Positions 8,737 to 17,153 of a DNA stretch of 64,000 bases are shown here, in pieces. Under the pieces are notes generated by a model. The model worked only from the letters and a program-made list of their open reading frames with translations. It did not search any database and was not told the DNA's origin. The stretch's first letter is position 1; each line of letters begins with the position of its first letter. The translations under genes were made by a program, and so were the position numbers. The DNA is from UBA7455 sp026713185 (GTDB lineage Bacteria > Pseudomonadota > Gammaproteobacteria > Pseudomonadales > Azotimanducaceae), in contig OY762456.1 in NCBI GenBank assembly GCA_963665785.1, positions 2,790,001-2,854,000 of the forward strand, in the 5' to 3' direction.

Positions 8737-9189
8737 TCAAAAATTTACGCCGGGAGTCTCACCTCTGATGTATCTTTCAAGCTGTGAAATCACAAAAGAC
8801 TGTTCATCGATAATGGACTTCACCAGGTCGCCTACAGAAATCATGCCGGTAAGCGTACCATCAGTTAACACCGGCAGGTGTCTGATTCTCTTTGCCGTCA
8901 TCAGGGCCATGCATTCTTCAATACTGAGGTCTTCATGCACGTAGACCACATCCCTGGTCATAATTTCCTCTACTGAAGTCTCCTTTGATGATTTACCTTG
9001 AAGAATCACTTTCCGTGCATAATCACGTTCAGAGATGATGCCAGTTAACTGGCCACTGTCGGACAAAACAGTCAACGCACCGACTCCTTTCAGAGCCATC
9101 ATTTCAATTGCCTGGTAAACTGAGCTTGCCGGACCAATAGACCAGACTTCGTGCCCCTTTTTAGCCAGGAGATCACTGAGTTTTGCCAT
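8737..9189 (-). CDS. CBS-domain pair protein
   Basis: 150 residues composed almost entirely of two tandem CBS domains (about residues 10-65 and 75-130). The first includes VGALTVLSDSGQLTGIISERDYARK, the second IRHLPVLTDGTLTGMISVGDLVK. Stand-alone CBS pairs bind adenine nucleotides (AMP, ATP or SAM) and act as energy or ligand sensors. The start ATG is preceded by AGGAGG at good distance. It is a single-gene unit; the partner it would regulate is not evident nearby. Confidence 0.88.
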   Translation of the reverse strand: MAKLSDLLAKKGHEVWSIGPASSVYQAIEMMALKGVGALTVLSDSGQLTGIISERDYARKVILQGKSSKETSVEEIMTRDVVYVHEDLSIEECMALMTAKRIRHLPVLTDGTLTGMISVGDLVKSIIDEQSFVISQLERYIRGETPGVNF

Positions 9190-9275
9190 CTGGCGCCTCC
9201 TTTTATCTTTTGTCAGTAACTATCCGCTTTATATCATGAAAAAGATTTATTTTGTCCAATAAACTGAAGATTTGA

Positions 9276-10352
9276 CTACAATCCCGCCATTTTGCGCGCA
9301 TAGTCCAAAGCATGACCAAGGGAACTGGTGAATGCCTTGCCCTGCCAAGCTATATCAAACGCCGTGCCATGATCGACTGAAGTTCGGATTATGGGCAGCC
9401 CGATGGTGACGTTAACCGCCGACTCAAAACCCACGAGTTTCATTGGGGCATGTCCCTGATCATGGTACATGCAGACAATGGCGTCATGCTGATCGTTATG
9501 AACCGCCTGGTAAAAAACGGTGTCCGCCGGATGGGGACCGGTAACTTCCAGCCCATCGTTACGCGCCTCGTCTATCGCCGGTTTAATATGGATTTTGTCT
9601 TCTTCGCCGAATAGACCATTTTCGCCGGCATGGGGATTCAGGCCACAAACGGCAATTCTCGGATGGTCGATAAAATTGTTAAGTGCATTATGGGTGAGTT
9701 CTATGACGTTGCGGACCCGACCCCGGGTAACCAGTTGTATCGCCCTGGTCAGTGGTACATGCGTGCTGACGTGGGAAACCGCTACATCTTTCGTAGTCAG
9801 CATCATCGAAAAATTATCGATACCACAAAGTTGGGCAATAAACTCCGTATGTCCGACAAAAGAGGGATCGCCGGCCCTGGTTGCCTCCTTGTTCATCGGC
9901 ATTGTGACCACGGCTGCAACCAGACCAGACATTGCGTCCAGGGTGGCCCGCTCTACATAACCGCGTGCCGCCATGCCCGAGCGTTCGTTGAGTTGACCTG
10001 GTGTCAGATCATCCCTGGTCAACGATGCCAGATCAACCACATTGAGGTGACCTGATGCGATCTTCGCGACACAGTCCGCAACGTTATGCGCAACATTCAG
10101 GTCAGTATTGATACCCAGCAAATGTGCGCCTGCCCTTAGTATTTCGGCATCGCCATAGACTACAACATCATCGCCAAGCTGACCTGCTTCATGGCGTCGC
10201 AGCACGATCTCCGGACCCACGCCAGACGCATCACCCATGGTAATGGCAACAGGTACAGGAACGACGTCATTGGCAGCAGAGCCGCCAACTTCAAAAGGGT
10301 CAGTGTGATCATCCAATGTAACAAAACACTCACTGTGACTATCGATGTGCAT
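9276..10352 (-). CDS. pdxA: 4-hydroxythreonine-4-phosphate dehydrogenase
   Basis: PdxA oxidises 4-phosphohydroxy-L-threonine with NAD(P)+ in the DXP-dependent pyridoxal phosphate pathway. Family motifs are visible: AITMGDASGVGPEI at the N-terminus, HTEFIAQLCG, SHVSTHVPL (metal-binding His), GLNPHAGENGLFG and YHDQGHAPMK near the C-terminus. The catalytic part is about 328 residues, the usual length. The frame is open far upstream, so the start is unsure. I give the ATG at 10352; a TTG at 10316 would be closer to the family start, and neither has a clear ribosome binding site. It does not sit with ksgA/surA as in E. coli but alone, divergent from the next gene. Confidence 0.9.
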   Translation of the reverse strand: MHIDSHSECFVTLDDHTDPFEVGGSAANDVVPVPVAITMGDASGVGPEIVLRRHEAGQLGDDVVVYGDAEILRAGAHLLGINTDLNVAHNVADCVAKIASGHLNVVDLASLTRDDLTPGQLNERSGMAARGYVERATLDAMSGLVAAVVTMPMNKEATRAGDPSFVGHTEFIAQLCGIDNFSMMLTTKDVAVSHVSTHVPLTRAIQLVTRGRVRNVIELTHNALNNFIDHPRIAVCGLNPHAGENGLFGEEDKIHIKPAIDEARNDGLEVTGPHPADTVFYQAVHNDQHDAIVCMYHDQGHAPMKLVGFESAVNVTIGLPIIRTSVDHGTAFDIAWQGKAFTSSLGHALDYARKMAGL

Positions 10353-10541
10353 ATGTTGGCAGTGATGAATGAAGTAATGCAGCATCATAAAGAACAATGT
10401 CTTTGACTGTCCATGATCACAGCTTACCCCCTGGTGACAATTGACAACCTGTAGTATCCCAAATACAGTCAGATAAAAAGCACTCTGAACCAACAATGAT
10501 TGCGATTCAGGTAGCACGATTAAAAAAATGGAGAGTTGGAA

Positions 10542-11036
10542 ATGTCACGCAAAAAAGATCTGCTGAATGAACTGGATGAACAATTCAACAACATTCAGAA
10601 AAAAATACTGACTGCAAAAGACAATTACCTTACAGCACATCAGAAAGATTTTGAGAAAGCGCACGAAGCCTGGCAACAGCAAAAAGAGAATCTGGAAGCA
10701 GCCACCAGCAAGGTAACAAAAGAGGTTGAGGAATTACGCGAAAGTGGCGCCAAAGAAGCCATCATTCAGGTAAAAAAAGCAAGAGCTGTCGCGGTATTAT
10801 TACGGGACTCTCTGAGTGAAGCCAGTGCAATTATGAAAACTCAGAAGGAAGAGCTTACTTCTGCAAAACCATTTGATAAAAAACTGGTCGCCAGGGCAAA
10901 GGCACTCGCAGCATTTGAGAAGGAATGGGAAAAAAAGCAGAAGGCTGCTGAAAAAGCCAGATTGGCAAGAAATAAAAAACGCAGGCTCAAAAGAAGACTA
11001 GAGAAGGAAAAAAAATCATCCACAAAGCCGGAATAA
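10542..11036 (+). CDS. coiled-coil protein with basic tail, function unknown
   Basis: 164 residues, almost wholly charged and helical, with heptad-like Leu/Ala spacing throughout, so a long coiled coil is expected. The last 30 residues are strongly basic (ARNKKRRLKRRLEKEKK), compatible with nucleic-acid binding. Low-complexity Lys/Ala/Glu composition recalls AlgP- or KfrA-like proteins but I see no specific family motif. The ATG at 10542 is chosen because GGAGAG lies 6 nt upstream; a TTG two codons earlier is possible. It is followed by a 257-bp gap holding a dispersed repeat. Confidence 0.65.
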   Translation: MSRKKDLLNELDEQFNNIQKKILTAKDNYLTAHQKDFEKAHEAWQQQKENLEAATSKVTKEVEELRESGAKEAIIQVKKARAVAVLLRDSLSEASAIMKTQKEELTSAKPFDKKLVARAKALAAFEKEWEKKQKAAEKARLARNKKRRLKRRLEKEKKSSTKPE

Positions 11037-11092
11037 TTTTCAACCGTCTTCTGTAATCCAGTCCATAGAGCCTTCAGCGGGCCAGTAACTCT

Positions 11093-11161
11093 CCCTGCCG
11101 CTGTCGCGGAGCAAACAGGCCGGCTTACCTGGATTTGCTTCGTCATGTTTGATGAGAGTCC
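11093..11161. repeat. 69-bp dispersed repeat, copy 2
   Basis: Partner of the segment at 8658-8726, about 90% identical and in the same orientation, 2.4 kb apart. It lies in the gap between the coiled-coil gene and icd; the rest of that gap (11037-11293) shows no gene. Confidence 0.7.
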
Positions 11162-11293
11162 GCCCATACTGATTAACTGCAATGCACTCGGGCATAAAAT
11201 CATCTATAATCCCCCGCTGCATGCCCTATCCGGGCAACTGACCGTGACAAGTGACGTCCACGAGATGTCTCACACTGAAGGCCTTTTACATCT

Positions 11294-13513
11294 ATGACAG
11301 ATATGCCCAGAATCATCTATACGGAAACTGACGAAGCACCCAGACTCGCGACATTTTCCCTCTTCCCGATCATAAAAGTGTTCAGCGATGCCGCCGGGAT
11401 TCAGGTCGAAACCCGGGATATCTCACTTGCAGGACGCATCATAGCCACTTTCCCCGATTACCTTACAGAAGAACAGCGCATGTCGGACTATCTTGGGGAA
11501 CTTGGCGAACTGTCCAGAAAACCGGAAGCCAACATCATCAAACTGCCCAACATCAGCGCTTCCATCCCACAGATTATCGAGACCATCAAGGAACTCCAGG
11601 GCAAGGGGTACGATCTTCCGGATTATCCGGAAGAGCCGCAAAACGCCGAGGAGGAGGACATCAAGGCACACTATGACAAGATCAAGGGCAGTGCCGTAAA
11701 TCCCGTGTTGCGACAAGGAAATTCAGACCGACGCGCTTCCAGATCGGTCAAGGAATATGCCAGAAGACACCCACACACGATGGGAGAATGGTCGCCGGAT
11801 TCAAAATCTCATGTGGCGCATATGAATGAAGGTGATTTTTATGCCAGTGAGAAGTCAGTCGTCATGTCGGAAAAAAACGTACTCAGTATCGAATTTATCG
11901 GCGATGAGTGTTCGGAAACACTGGCTGAAAATATATCAGTAAAGGCAGGTGAAGTTGTCGATGCCTCCTTCATGAGTAAAAAAGCGCTTTGCAGCTTCCT
12001 GGACGAGGAAATCGAATCGACGGAAAATGGTGTACTGTTCTCACTGCACCTTAAAGCGACCATGATGAAAGTCTCTGACCCCATCATATTCGGTCATGCC
12101 GTGAACGCTTATTATGAATCCGCATTTCTGAAACATGCCGACGTATTCCAATCCCTTGGCGTGGACCCCAACCATGGAATCGGCGATGCGTATGAAAAAA
12201 TCCGGCAATTACCTGAAGATCAGCAATCCGTTATCAAGGCTGACCTGGACGCATGCCTGGATAATGGTCCTGATCTGGCCATGGTGAACTCCGATTACGG
12301 CATAACCAATCTGCATGTCCCCAGTGACATTATCATCGACGCATCAATGCCGGCAGCGATCCGGGAATCCGGCAGGATGTGGGGGCCGGATGGTAAACTG
12401 CATGACATCAAAGCGGTGATTCCCGACCGTTGCTACGCCAGTGTATACGATGAAACCATTAAACATTGCATCGCCAATGGTGCATTTGATCCCACAACAA
12501 TGGGTTCCGTCCCAAATGTTGGATTGATGGCAAGAAAAGCAGAAGAATACGGTTCACATGACACAACTTTCGAATCACCAGGAGATGGCGTTATCCGGGT
12601 TATCGATATGTCCGGCACAAGACTGCTTGAGCATAAAGTTGAACAGGGAGATATCTGGAGGATGTGCCGGGTTGAGGACAGTCCAATTCAGGACTGGATC
12701 AAGCTGGCAGTGAAGCGGGCACGGGCAACCGCCACACCTGTCGTTTTCTGGCTGGACAAATTTCGCGGACATGACGCGCAGCTCATCGAGAAAATCAATC
12801 ATTACCTGCCGACATACGACCTGACAGACATTGAACATTATATTATGTCACCCGCTGAGGCCACAAAATTCTCGCTGGATAGAATGCGGGACGGGAAAGA
12901 TACGATTTCGGTAACCGGTAACGTACTGCGTGACTACCTTACCGATCTCTTTCCCATACTGGAACTTGGCACCAGTGCGAAGATGCTGTCAATCATACCG
13001 TTAATCAGCGGTGGTGGTCTGTTTGAAACAGGCGCCGGAGGTTCGGCTCCCAAACACGTACAGCAAATGGAAGCCGAAGGGCATCTGAGATGGGATTCGC
13101 TGGGTGAATTCCTGGCTCTGGGTGCGTCCCTGGAACATCTGGCGCGTTCTTTTGAGAATCAGTCAGCACAGGTCCTGGCAGATACTTTAAACGAAGCCAT
13201 CGCCAGATTCCTGGAGAACAATAAATCTCCTTCCCGGAAAGTCAACGAACTGGACAATCGCGGCAGCCATTATTATCTGGCAATGTACTGGGCAGAAGCC
13301 GTAGCGGAACAGGACCAGGATCCGGGATTAAAGGAGAAATTCGCAACGCTTGCCAGGACACTGGCTGAAAATGAGGACACGATCATTCAGGAACTGCTCG
13401 ATGCACAGGGGGCGCCTGTTGAGTTGAATGGCTACTATAAGCCAGATCCAGAATTCGCTATCCCCGCCATGCGTCCATCAGGAACGCTGAACGACATACT
13501 GGCTTCTCTGTAG
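11294..13513 (+). CDS. icd: monomeric NADP-dependent isocitrate dehydrogenase
   Basis: 739 residues, the length of the monomeric (IDH II) family rather than the 416-residue dimeric enzyme. It oxidatively decarboxylates isocitrate to 2-oxoglutarate in the TCA cycle using NADP+. The N-terminal IIYTETDEAPRLATFSLFPI, the substrate region NSDRRASRSVKEYARRHPHTMG, the segment MSDPIIFGHAVNAYY-like around residues 255-275 and the C-terminal RPSGTLNDIL are all family features. The ATG is placed directly after a short AT-rich stretch. The long gap upstream suggests its own promoter. In Pseudomonas this gene (idh) lies near the clpS/infA block, consistent with the synteny seen here. Confidence 0.96.
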   Translation: MTDMPRIIYTETDEAPRLATFSLFPIIKVFSDAAGIQVETRDISLAGRIIATFPDYLTEEQRMSDYLGELGELSRKPEANIIKLPNISASIPQIIETIKELQGKGYDLPDYPEEPQNAEEEDIKAHYDKIKGSAVNPVLRQGNSDRRASRSVKEYARRHPHTMGEWSPDSKSHVAHMNEGDFYASEKSVVMSEKNVLSIEFIGDECSETLAENISVKAGEVVDASFMSKKALCSFLDEEIESTENGVLFSLHLKATMMKVSDPIIFGHAVNAYYESAFLKHADVFQSLGVDPNHGIGDAYEKIRQLPEDQQSVIKADLDACLDNGPDLAMVNSDYGITNLHVPSDIIIDASMPAAIRESGRMWGPDGKLHDIKAVIPDRCYASVYDETIKHCIANGAFDPTTMGSVPNVGLMARKAEEYGSHDTTFESPGDGVIRVIDMSGTRLLEHKVEQGDIWRMCRVEDSPIQDWIKLAVKRARATATPVVFWLDKFRGHDAQLIEKINHYLPTYDLTDIEHYIMSPAEATKFSLDRMRDGKDTISVTGNVLRDYLTDLFPILELGTSAKMLSIIPLISGGGLFETGAGGSAPKHVQQMEAEGHLRWDSLGEFLALGASLEHLARSFENQSAQVLADTLNEAIARFLENNKSPSRKVNELDNRGSHYYLAMYWAEAVAEQDQDPGLKEKFATLARTLAENEDTIIQELLDAQGAPVELNGYYKPDPEFAIPAMRPSGTLNDILASL

Positions 13514-13631
13514 TTCTCACGGGCAATGACGGCAATATCCACGCTTGCCACTTTCATCACTGGCAGCACCACAGGTTGCATTTACCTGATGAACACGTAA
13601 AATTTTCAACATATCTGGAAAGGAGTTTTGC

Positions 13632-14303
13632 ATGGCAAACGCACAATTTGTAACTGACCGTCAGTCACCTGTTGTATCAACCAACAAGGTGCTACGGAAC
13701 ACTTATTTTCTACTATCCATGACCTTGATGTTCAGTGCCGCGATGGCTGGTTTCGCCATAGCGACCGATGCACCCTACATGGGATGGATTCCCCTGCTGG
13801 TCGCTTTTGGCCTGCTGTTCGCCATCAGCAAATTGCGCAACAGCGTCTGGGGTATTCTTCTGGTCTTTGCTTTCACAGGGATACTGGGATATTCGCTGGG
13901 TCCGGTGATCAACTTATATCTTCAAACCCCTGCCGGAACACAAACGGTGATGACTGCTGCCGGGCTGACCGGCGTGATCTTCCTGTCCCTGTCCTGTTAT
14001 ACACTGGTCACGCAAAAGGATTTCTCCTACATGGGTGGATTCCTGATGACCGGGCTGTGGGTAGTGATCGGCTGCATCGTATTGATGATCTTCGGTGGAC
14101 TGATGGGATTTGACGTAACCCTCCTGAATCTGACCATTTCCGCGGCAATCGTCATCATCATGTCGGGTCTGATCCTGTATGAAACCAGCCAGATTGTCCA
14201 TGGTGGTGAAACCAATTACATTATGGCAACGGTTTCTCTTTATCTCAGTATCTACAACCTGTTCACCAGCCTGTTATTTCTCCTTGGGTTCAACGACGAT
14301 TAA
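13632..14303 (+). CDS. Bax inhibitor-1/YccA family membrane protein
   Basis: 223 residues with seven hydrophobic segments spread over the whole length, typical of BI-1/YccA/YbhL proteins (UPF0005). The family region around ISAAIVIIMSGLILYETSQIVHGGETNYIMATVSLYLSIYN-like sequence near the C-terminus, with its conserved ETSQI and YL-x-IYN elements, is clear. YccA in E. coli interacts with FtsH; others leak Ca2+ or protons. The start is well supported by AAAGGAG about 8 nt upstream. It stands just before the tus operon, as in Pseudomonas. Confidence 0.93.
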   Translation: MANAQFVTDRQSPVVSTNKVLRNTYFLLSMTLMFSAAMAGFAIATDAPYMGWIPLLVAFGLLFAISKLRNSVWGILLVFAFTGILGYSLGPVINLYLQTPAGTQTVMTAAGLTGVIFLSLSCYTLVTQKDFSYMGGFLMTGLWVVIGCIVLMIFGGLMGFDVTLLNLTISAAIVIIMSGLILYETSQIVHGGETNYIMATVSLYLSIYNLFTSLLFLLGFNDD

Positions 14304-14404
14304 CAGCACGGGAAACAACTTACAGCGGGCCGTAAGGCTCGCTGTATCCGGGCGGGGAGCCAGCCTCCTAGTTCCATGATATCTATCTGTCGTCCAGTAC
14401 ATCC

Positions 14405-14797
14405 ATGAAATTCGCGATTCTCATCCACGGGGCGCCATACTCTCACCAGGCTTCGCGTTCCGGTTATCTGTTCACGCGTGCAGCGCTGGCAATGGGTCAT
14501 CAGATTTATCGCGTATTCTTCTATCACGATGGCGTCTATAACGCGAACCAGTCAAGTGTAGCGCCACAGGATGAAGCAGACATACAGAAAGAATGGGCAA
14601 CCCTTGGCAAAGAGCACCAACTTGATATGGTGATCTGTATCTCCTCATCTCTACGACGCGGCATGCTGGATGCAACTGAAGCGGAACGCTATGAAAAACC
14701 CGGGATAAGCGTTTCGCCGCAATTTACCGTATCCGGACTCGGACAATTGATCGACGCCGGTATCAACGCCGATAGACTCATTACCTTTGGCGCATAA
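14405..14797 (+). CDS. tusD: sulfurtransferase TusD (DsrE family)
   Basis: 130 residues. TusD is part of the TusBCD complex that relays persulfide sulfur from TusA to TusE for 2-thiouridine formation at the tRNA wobble position by MnmA, which is also in this window. The DsrE fold is shown by FAILIHGAPYSHQASRSGYLF, and the likely active cysteine is in MVICISSSLRRG (about residue 78). It is the first gene of a tight tusD-tusC-tusB-tusE operon; its TAA is followed two bases later by the tusC start. Confidence 0.94.
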   Translation: MKFAILIHGAPYSHQASRSGYLFTRAALAMGHQIYRVFFYHDGVYNANQSSVAPQDEADIQKEWATLGKEHQLDMVICISSSLRRGMLDATEAERYEKPGISVSPQFTVSGLGQLIDAGINADRLITFGA

Positions 14798-14798
14798 A

Positions 14799-15149
14799 AT
14801 GAGCCGCATCCTGTTTGTCATGACTCATTCACCGGGCACAATCAACGCCCAGGAAGGTTTTGATGCACTTCTGATGGGTTCCGCGTTTGCGAATTGTTCG
14901 GCACTGTTTCTCGGGCAGGGACTGTATCAACTCATCAATAGCCAGAACCGGGAACCCATCGGCGGCAAGAACTATACCCTTGGATTTGCCGCTCTCCACG
15001 ACTACGGTGTCCAGAATATTTACGGCAGCAGAAGTCAACTTGAAGATACGGTACTGTCTCCAGATGATTTCTGCATCAATGTCGAATTGCTGGCGGATGA
15101 TGAAGTCAACCGGTTGTTCGACAGTCACGATACCATTCTGACATTCTGA
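14799..15149 (+). CDS. tusC: sulfurtransferase complex subunit TusC (DsrF)
   Basis: 116 residues. Middle subunit of the TusBCD heterohexamer; it has a DsrE-like fold (ILFVMTHSPGTINAQEGFDALLMGSAF) and no obvious catalytic role. I chose the ATG at 14799, one base after the tusD stop codon; an in-frame TTG four codons earlier lies inside tusD and is less likely. Gene order and spacing match the E. coli and Pseudomonas tus operons. Confidence 0.92.
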   Translation: MSRILFVMTHSPGTINAQEGFDALLMGSAFANCSALFLGQGLYQLINSQNREPIGGKNYTLGFAALHDYGVQNIYGSRSQLEDTVLSPDDFCINVELLADDEVNRLFDSHDTILTF

Positions 15150-15160
15150 GTATTGATGAC

Positions 15161-15430
15161 ATGATATTACACACTTTCAACAAGCCCGACGCAGTTATGG
15201 AAAATCTCCGCTTTGTCGCGCATCAGGATCAGATCGTGCTCTTTGAAGACGGTGTGTATGCCCTGCTGCAGAAAACGGAACTTGATAATTTTGACACACT
15301 CCATGTGATCCAGACGGATATTGAAGCGCGTGGACTGACCGAACTTACCGGTACTCATTGTAAAATGATTTCATACAATGATCTGGTCACAATGTGTGTC
15401 GAAGCTGATCGCATCATGAACTGGTTCTGA
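15161..15430 (+). CDS. tusB: sulfurtransferase complex subunit TusB (DsrH)
   Basis: 89 residues, the usual TusB size. The opening MILHTFNKPDAV and the later DQIVLFEDGVYALL are characteristic of TusB/DsrH. It completes the TusBCD complex. It lies 11 bp after tusC and its stop is one base before the tusE ATG, so translation is probably coupled. Confidence 0.92.
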   Translation: MILHTFNKPDAVMENLRFVAHQDQIVLFEDGVYALLQKTELDNFDTLHVIQTDIEARGLTELTGTHCKMISYNDLVTMCVEADRIMNWF

Positions 15431-15431
15431 G

Positions 15432-15746
15432 ATGTACACCATTGAAGTCGATAAAGAAGGATTTCTGAAGCACCTGCAGGACTGGTCACCGGAAGTTGCC
15501 AACACACTTGCACAGCAGGAAGACATCCGCCTTACCCGGGAGCATTGGGAAATCATTGATCTGGTGCGTGGTTATTACAGGCAATACAGGATCTCACCAG
15601 CCGCACGTATCATTGTCCGACTGCTGCAAGACAACCTTGATGTTGATAAGGGTTCCAGCATCTATCTGATGCAGCTTTTTTCCGGTCGACCGGCTCGTAT
15701 GGTGAACAAAATTGCCGGCCTGCCAAAACCAGCTAACTGTGATTAG
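15432..15746 (+). CDS. tusE: sulfur relay protein TusE (DsrC family)
   Basis: 104 residues. TusE takes sulfur from TusBCD and delivers it to MnmA. The conserved DsrC features are present: the LTREHWEIIDLVRGYYRQYRISPA helix region and the penultimate cysteine near the C-terminus (GLPKPANCD). Only this one C-terminal cysteine is present and the second DsrC cysteine is absent, which fits TusE rather than dissimilatory DsrC. Its end overlaps the end of the convergent cysG by 14 bp. Confidence 0.93.
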   Translation: MYTIEVDKEGFLKHLQDWSPEVANTLAQQEDIRLTREHWEIIDLVRGYYRQYRISPAARIIVRLLQDNLDVDKGSSIYLMQLFSGRPARMVNKIAGLPKPANCD

Positions 15747-17124
15747 GAGGGCGCGTTCCTGGAAGATTCATGGGATGGTTCTGATACAGACTGACCACCT
15801 GTCCGATAATAATCAGAGTTGGCGTTTCTATCTGTGCACTGGCGACCAGATCAGTGATAGTGTTCAGATTTCCCCGTAACACTTTCTGTTCCGGGGTAGT
15901 GCCCCTGGATACGACGGCTACCGGTGTATCCACTGCAAGTCCATGTTCTGTCAGATGCCGACAGATTGAGGCAAGTCCACCCAATCCCATGTAAAACACT
16001 ATGGTCTGGTTAGGTGAAACAAGTTCATTCCATGACAATTCTACATCGCCATCCCTGGGATGGCCGGTGACAAAACGAACCGACTGGGAATAATCCCGAT
16101 GTGTCAGCGGAATACCGGCATAGGCGGCACATCCGCTGGCGGCTGTGATTCCCGGTACGACCTGAAACGGAATCTGTTCCGCCACCAATGCTTCTATCTC
16201 TTCACCACCTCTGCCAAAGATAAAGGGATCTCCTCCCTTGAGCCTTAAAACTCTCTTACCCTCCCTGGCCAATCGGACCAGCAGTTCGTTGATGTTTTCC
16301 TGTTGCATGGACTGATAACCGCTACGTTTGCCTACGAACTCCTTGTATGCATCCCGTCGCGCACGGTTCAGAACTTTATTGGAAACCAGATTATCGTAGA
16401 GAATGACATCTGCCTGTTGCAATAATTGCAATGCCTTCAGGGTGAGCAGGTCCGGGTCACCGGGGCCACCGCCTACAAGATAAACTTCTCCCTGAATAAT
16501 AGCTGCATCGGTATCTGTAAGGTATTCATCCGCAGCTTCAAACTTGCCTTCCAATGCGTAATTCATTCCCGGTGACGTCATGAACTGCTCAGTGATCCGG
16601 CGACGCTGGTCTACGTCGGGCCAGATCAGTTTAAGCCATTGGCGTTTACCCTTTAGGTACTGCGCCAATCGGGAGATACCGTCCGGCAGAGCCTGTTCCA
16701 GCAGCAATCTCAAGTGCCGGCTCAGTACAGGTGAAGTTCCGCTGCTGCCGATGGACAAGAGCACGGGAGACCGGTCTACAATGGCGGGGAAAACAACCGT
16801 ACAGAGTGCCGGTTCATCGACCACGTTTACAGGTATTGATTTTTCCTGTGCATCCCCGGAAATACGACTGTTTACCACGGGGTCGGAAGTTGCGCCAACA
16901 ACCAGTACTACTCCTTCCAGATACTGTCTGTCATAGTGCGCCTCAATGATCTCATGTCCGTCTGCAAGCTGTTGTCGTAATGAATCATCCACTACAGGAG
17001 CTACCAGCCGGACCCGGGCGCCCGCCTGTAACAGCAGATCAACCTTTCTCAAAGCAACAGTACCACCACCGACCACCAGTACTAACCGGTCCAAGAGGTC
17101 AAAATGTAATGGCAGGTAATCCAC
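15733..17124 (-). CDS. cysG: siroheme synthase (trifunctional)
   Basis: 463 residues. Converts uroporphyrinogen III to siroheme: methyltransferase, precorrin-2 dehydrogenase and ferrochelatase activities. N-terminal Rossmann part: DLLDRLVLVVGGGTVALRKV. C-terminal SUMT part: VYLVGGGPGDPDLLTLKALQ, LRLKGGDPFIFGRGGEE and GITAASGCAAYAGIPLTHRD. The GTG at 17124 is chosen because the family starts with (M)DYLPL and a GGGAG lies 6 nt upstream; the open frame extends further but does not look like CysG. Siroheme is the cofactor of sulfite reductase, which links it to cysH and cysB elsewhere in the window. It follows serS by 29 bp on the same strand. Confidence 0.95.
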   Translation of the reverse strand: MDYLPLHFDLLDRLVLVVGGGTVALRKVDLLLQAGARVRLVAPVVDDSLRQQLADGHEIIEAHYDRQYLEGVVLVVGATSDPVVNSRISGDAQEKSIPVNVVDEPALCTVVFPAIVDRSPVLLSIGSSGTSPVLSRHLRLLLEQALPDGISRLAQYLKGKRQWLKLIWPDVDQRRRITEQFMTSPGMNYALEGKFEAADEYLTDTDAAIIQGEVYLVGGGPGDPDLLTLKALQLLQQADVILYDNLVSNKVLNRARRDAYKEFVGKRSGYQSMQQENINELLVRLAREGKRVLRLKGGDPFIFGRGGEEIEALVAEQIPFQVVPGITAASGCAAYAGIPLTHRDYSQSVRFVTGHPRDGDVELSWNELVSPNQTIVFYMGLGGLASICRHLTEHGLAVDTPVAVVSRGTTPEQKVLRGNLNTITDLVASAQIETPTLIIIGQVVSLYQNHPMNLPGTRPPNHS

Positions 17125-17153
17125 AGGAAACTCCCGTTGATTCGTGGGTAAAA

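Noticed and set aside
8545..8787. 80-residue plus-strand ORF after the methyltransferase with AAGGA before its ATG
   Set aside because: Its C-terminal half runs through the dispersed 69-bp repeat and into the end of the CBS gene, and I see no family pattern. Probably fortuitous, at most a remnant.
10353..10517. Long N-terminal extension of PdxA
   Set aside because: The open frame continues upstream but has no PdxA similarity and no ribosome binding site, and the family begins near AITMGD.
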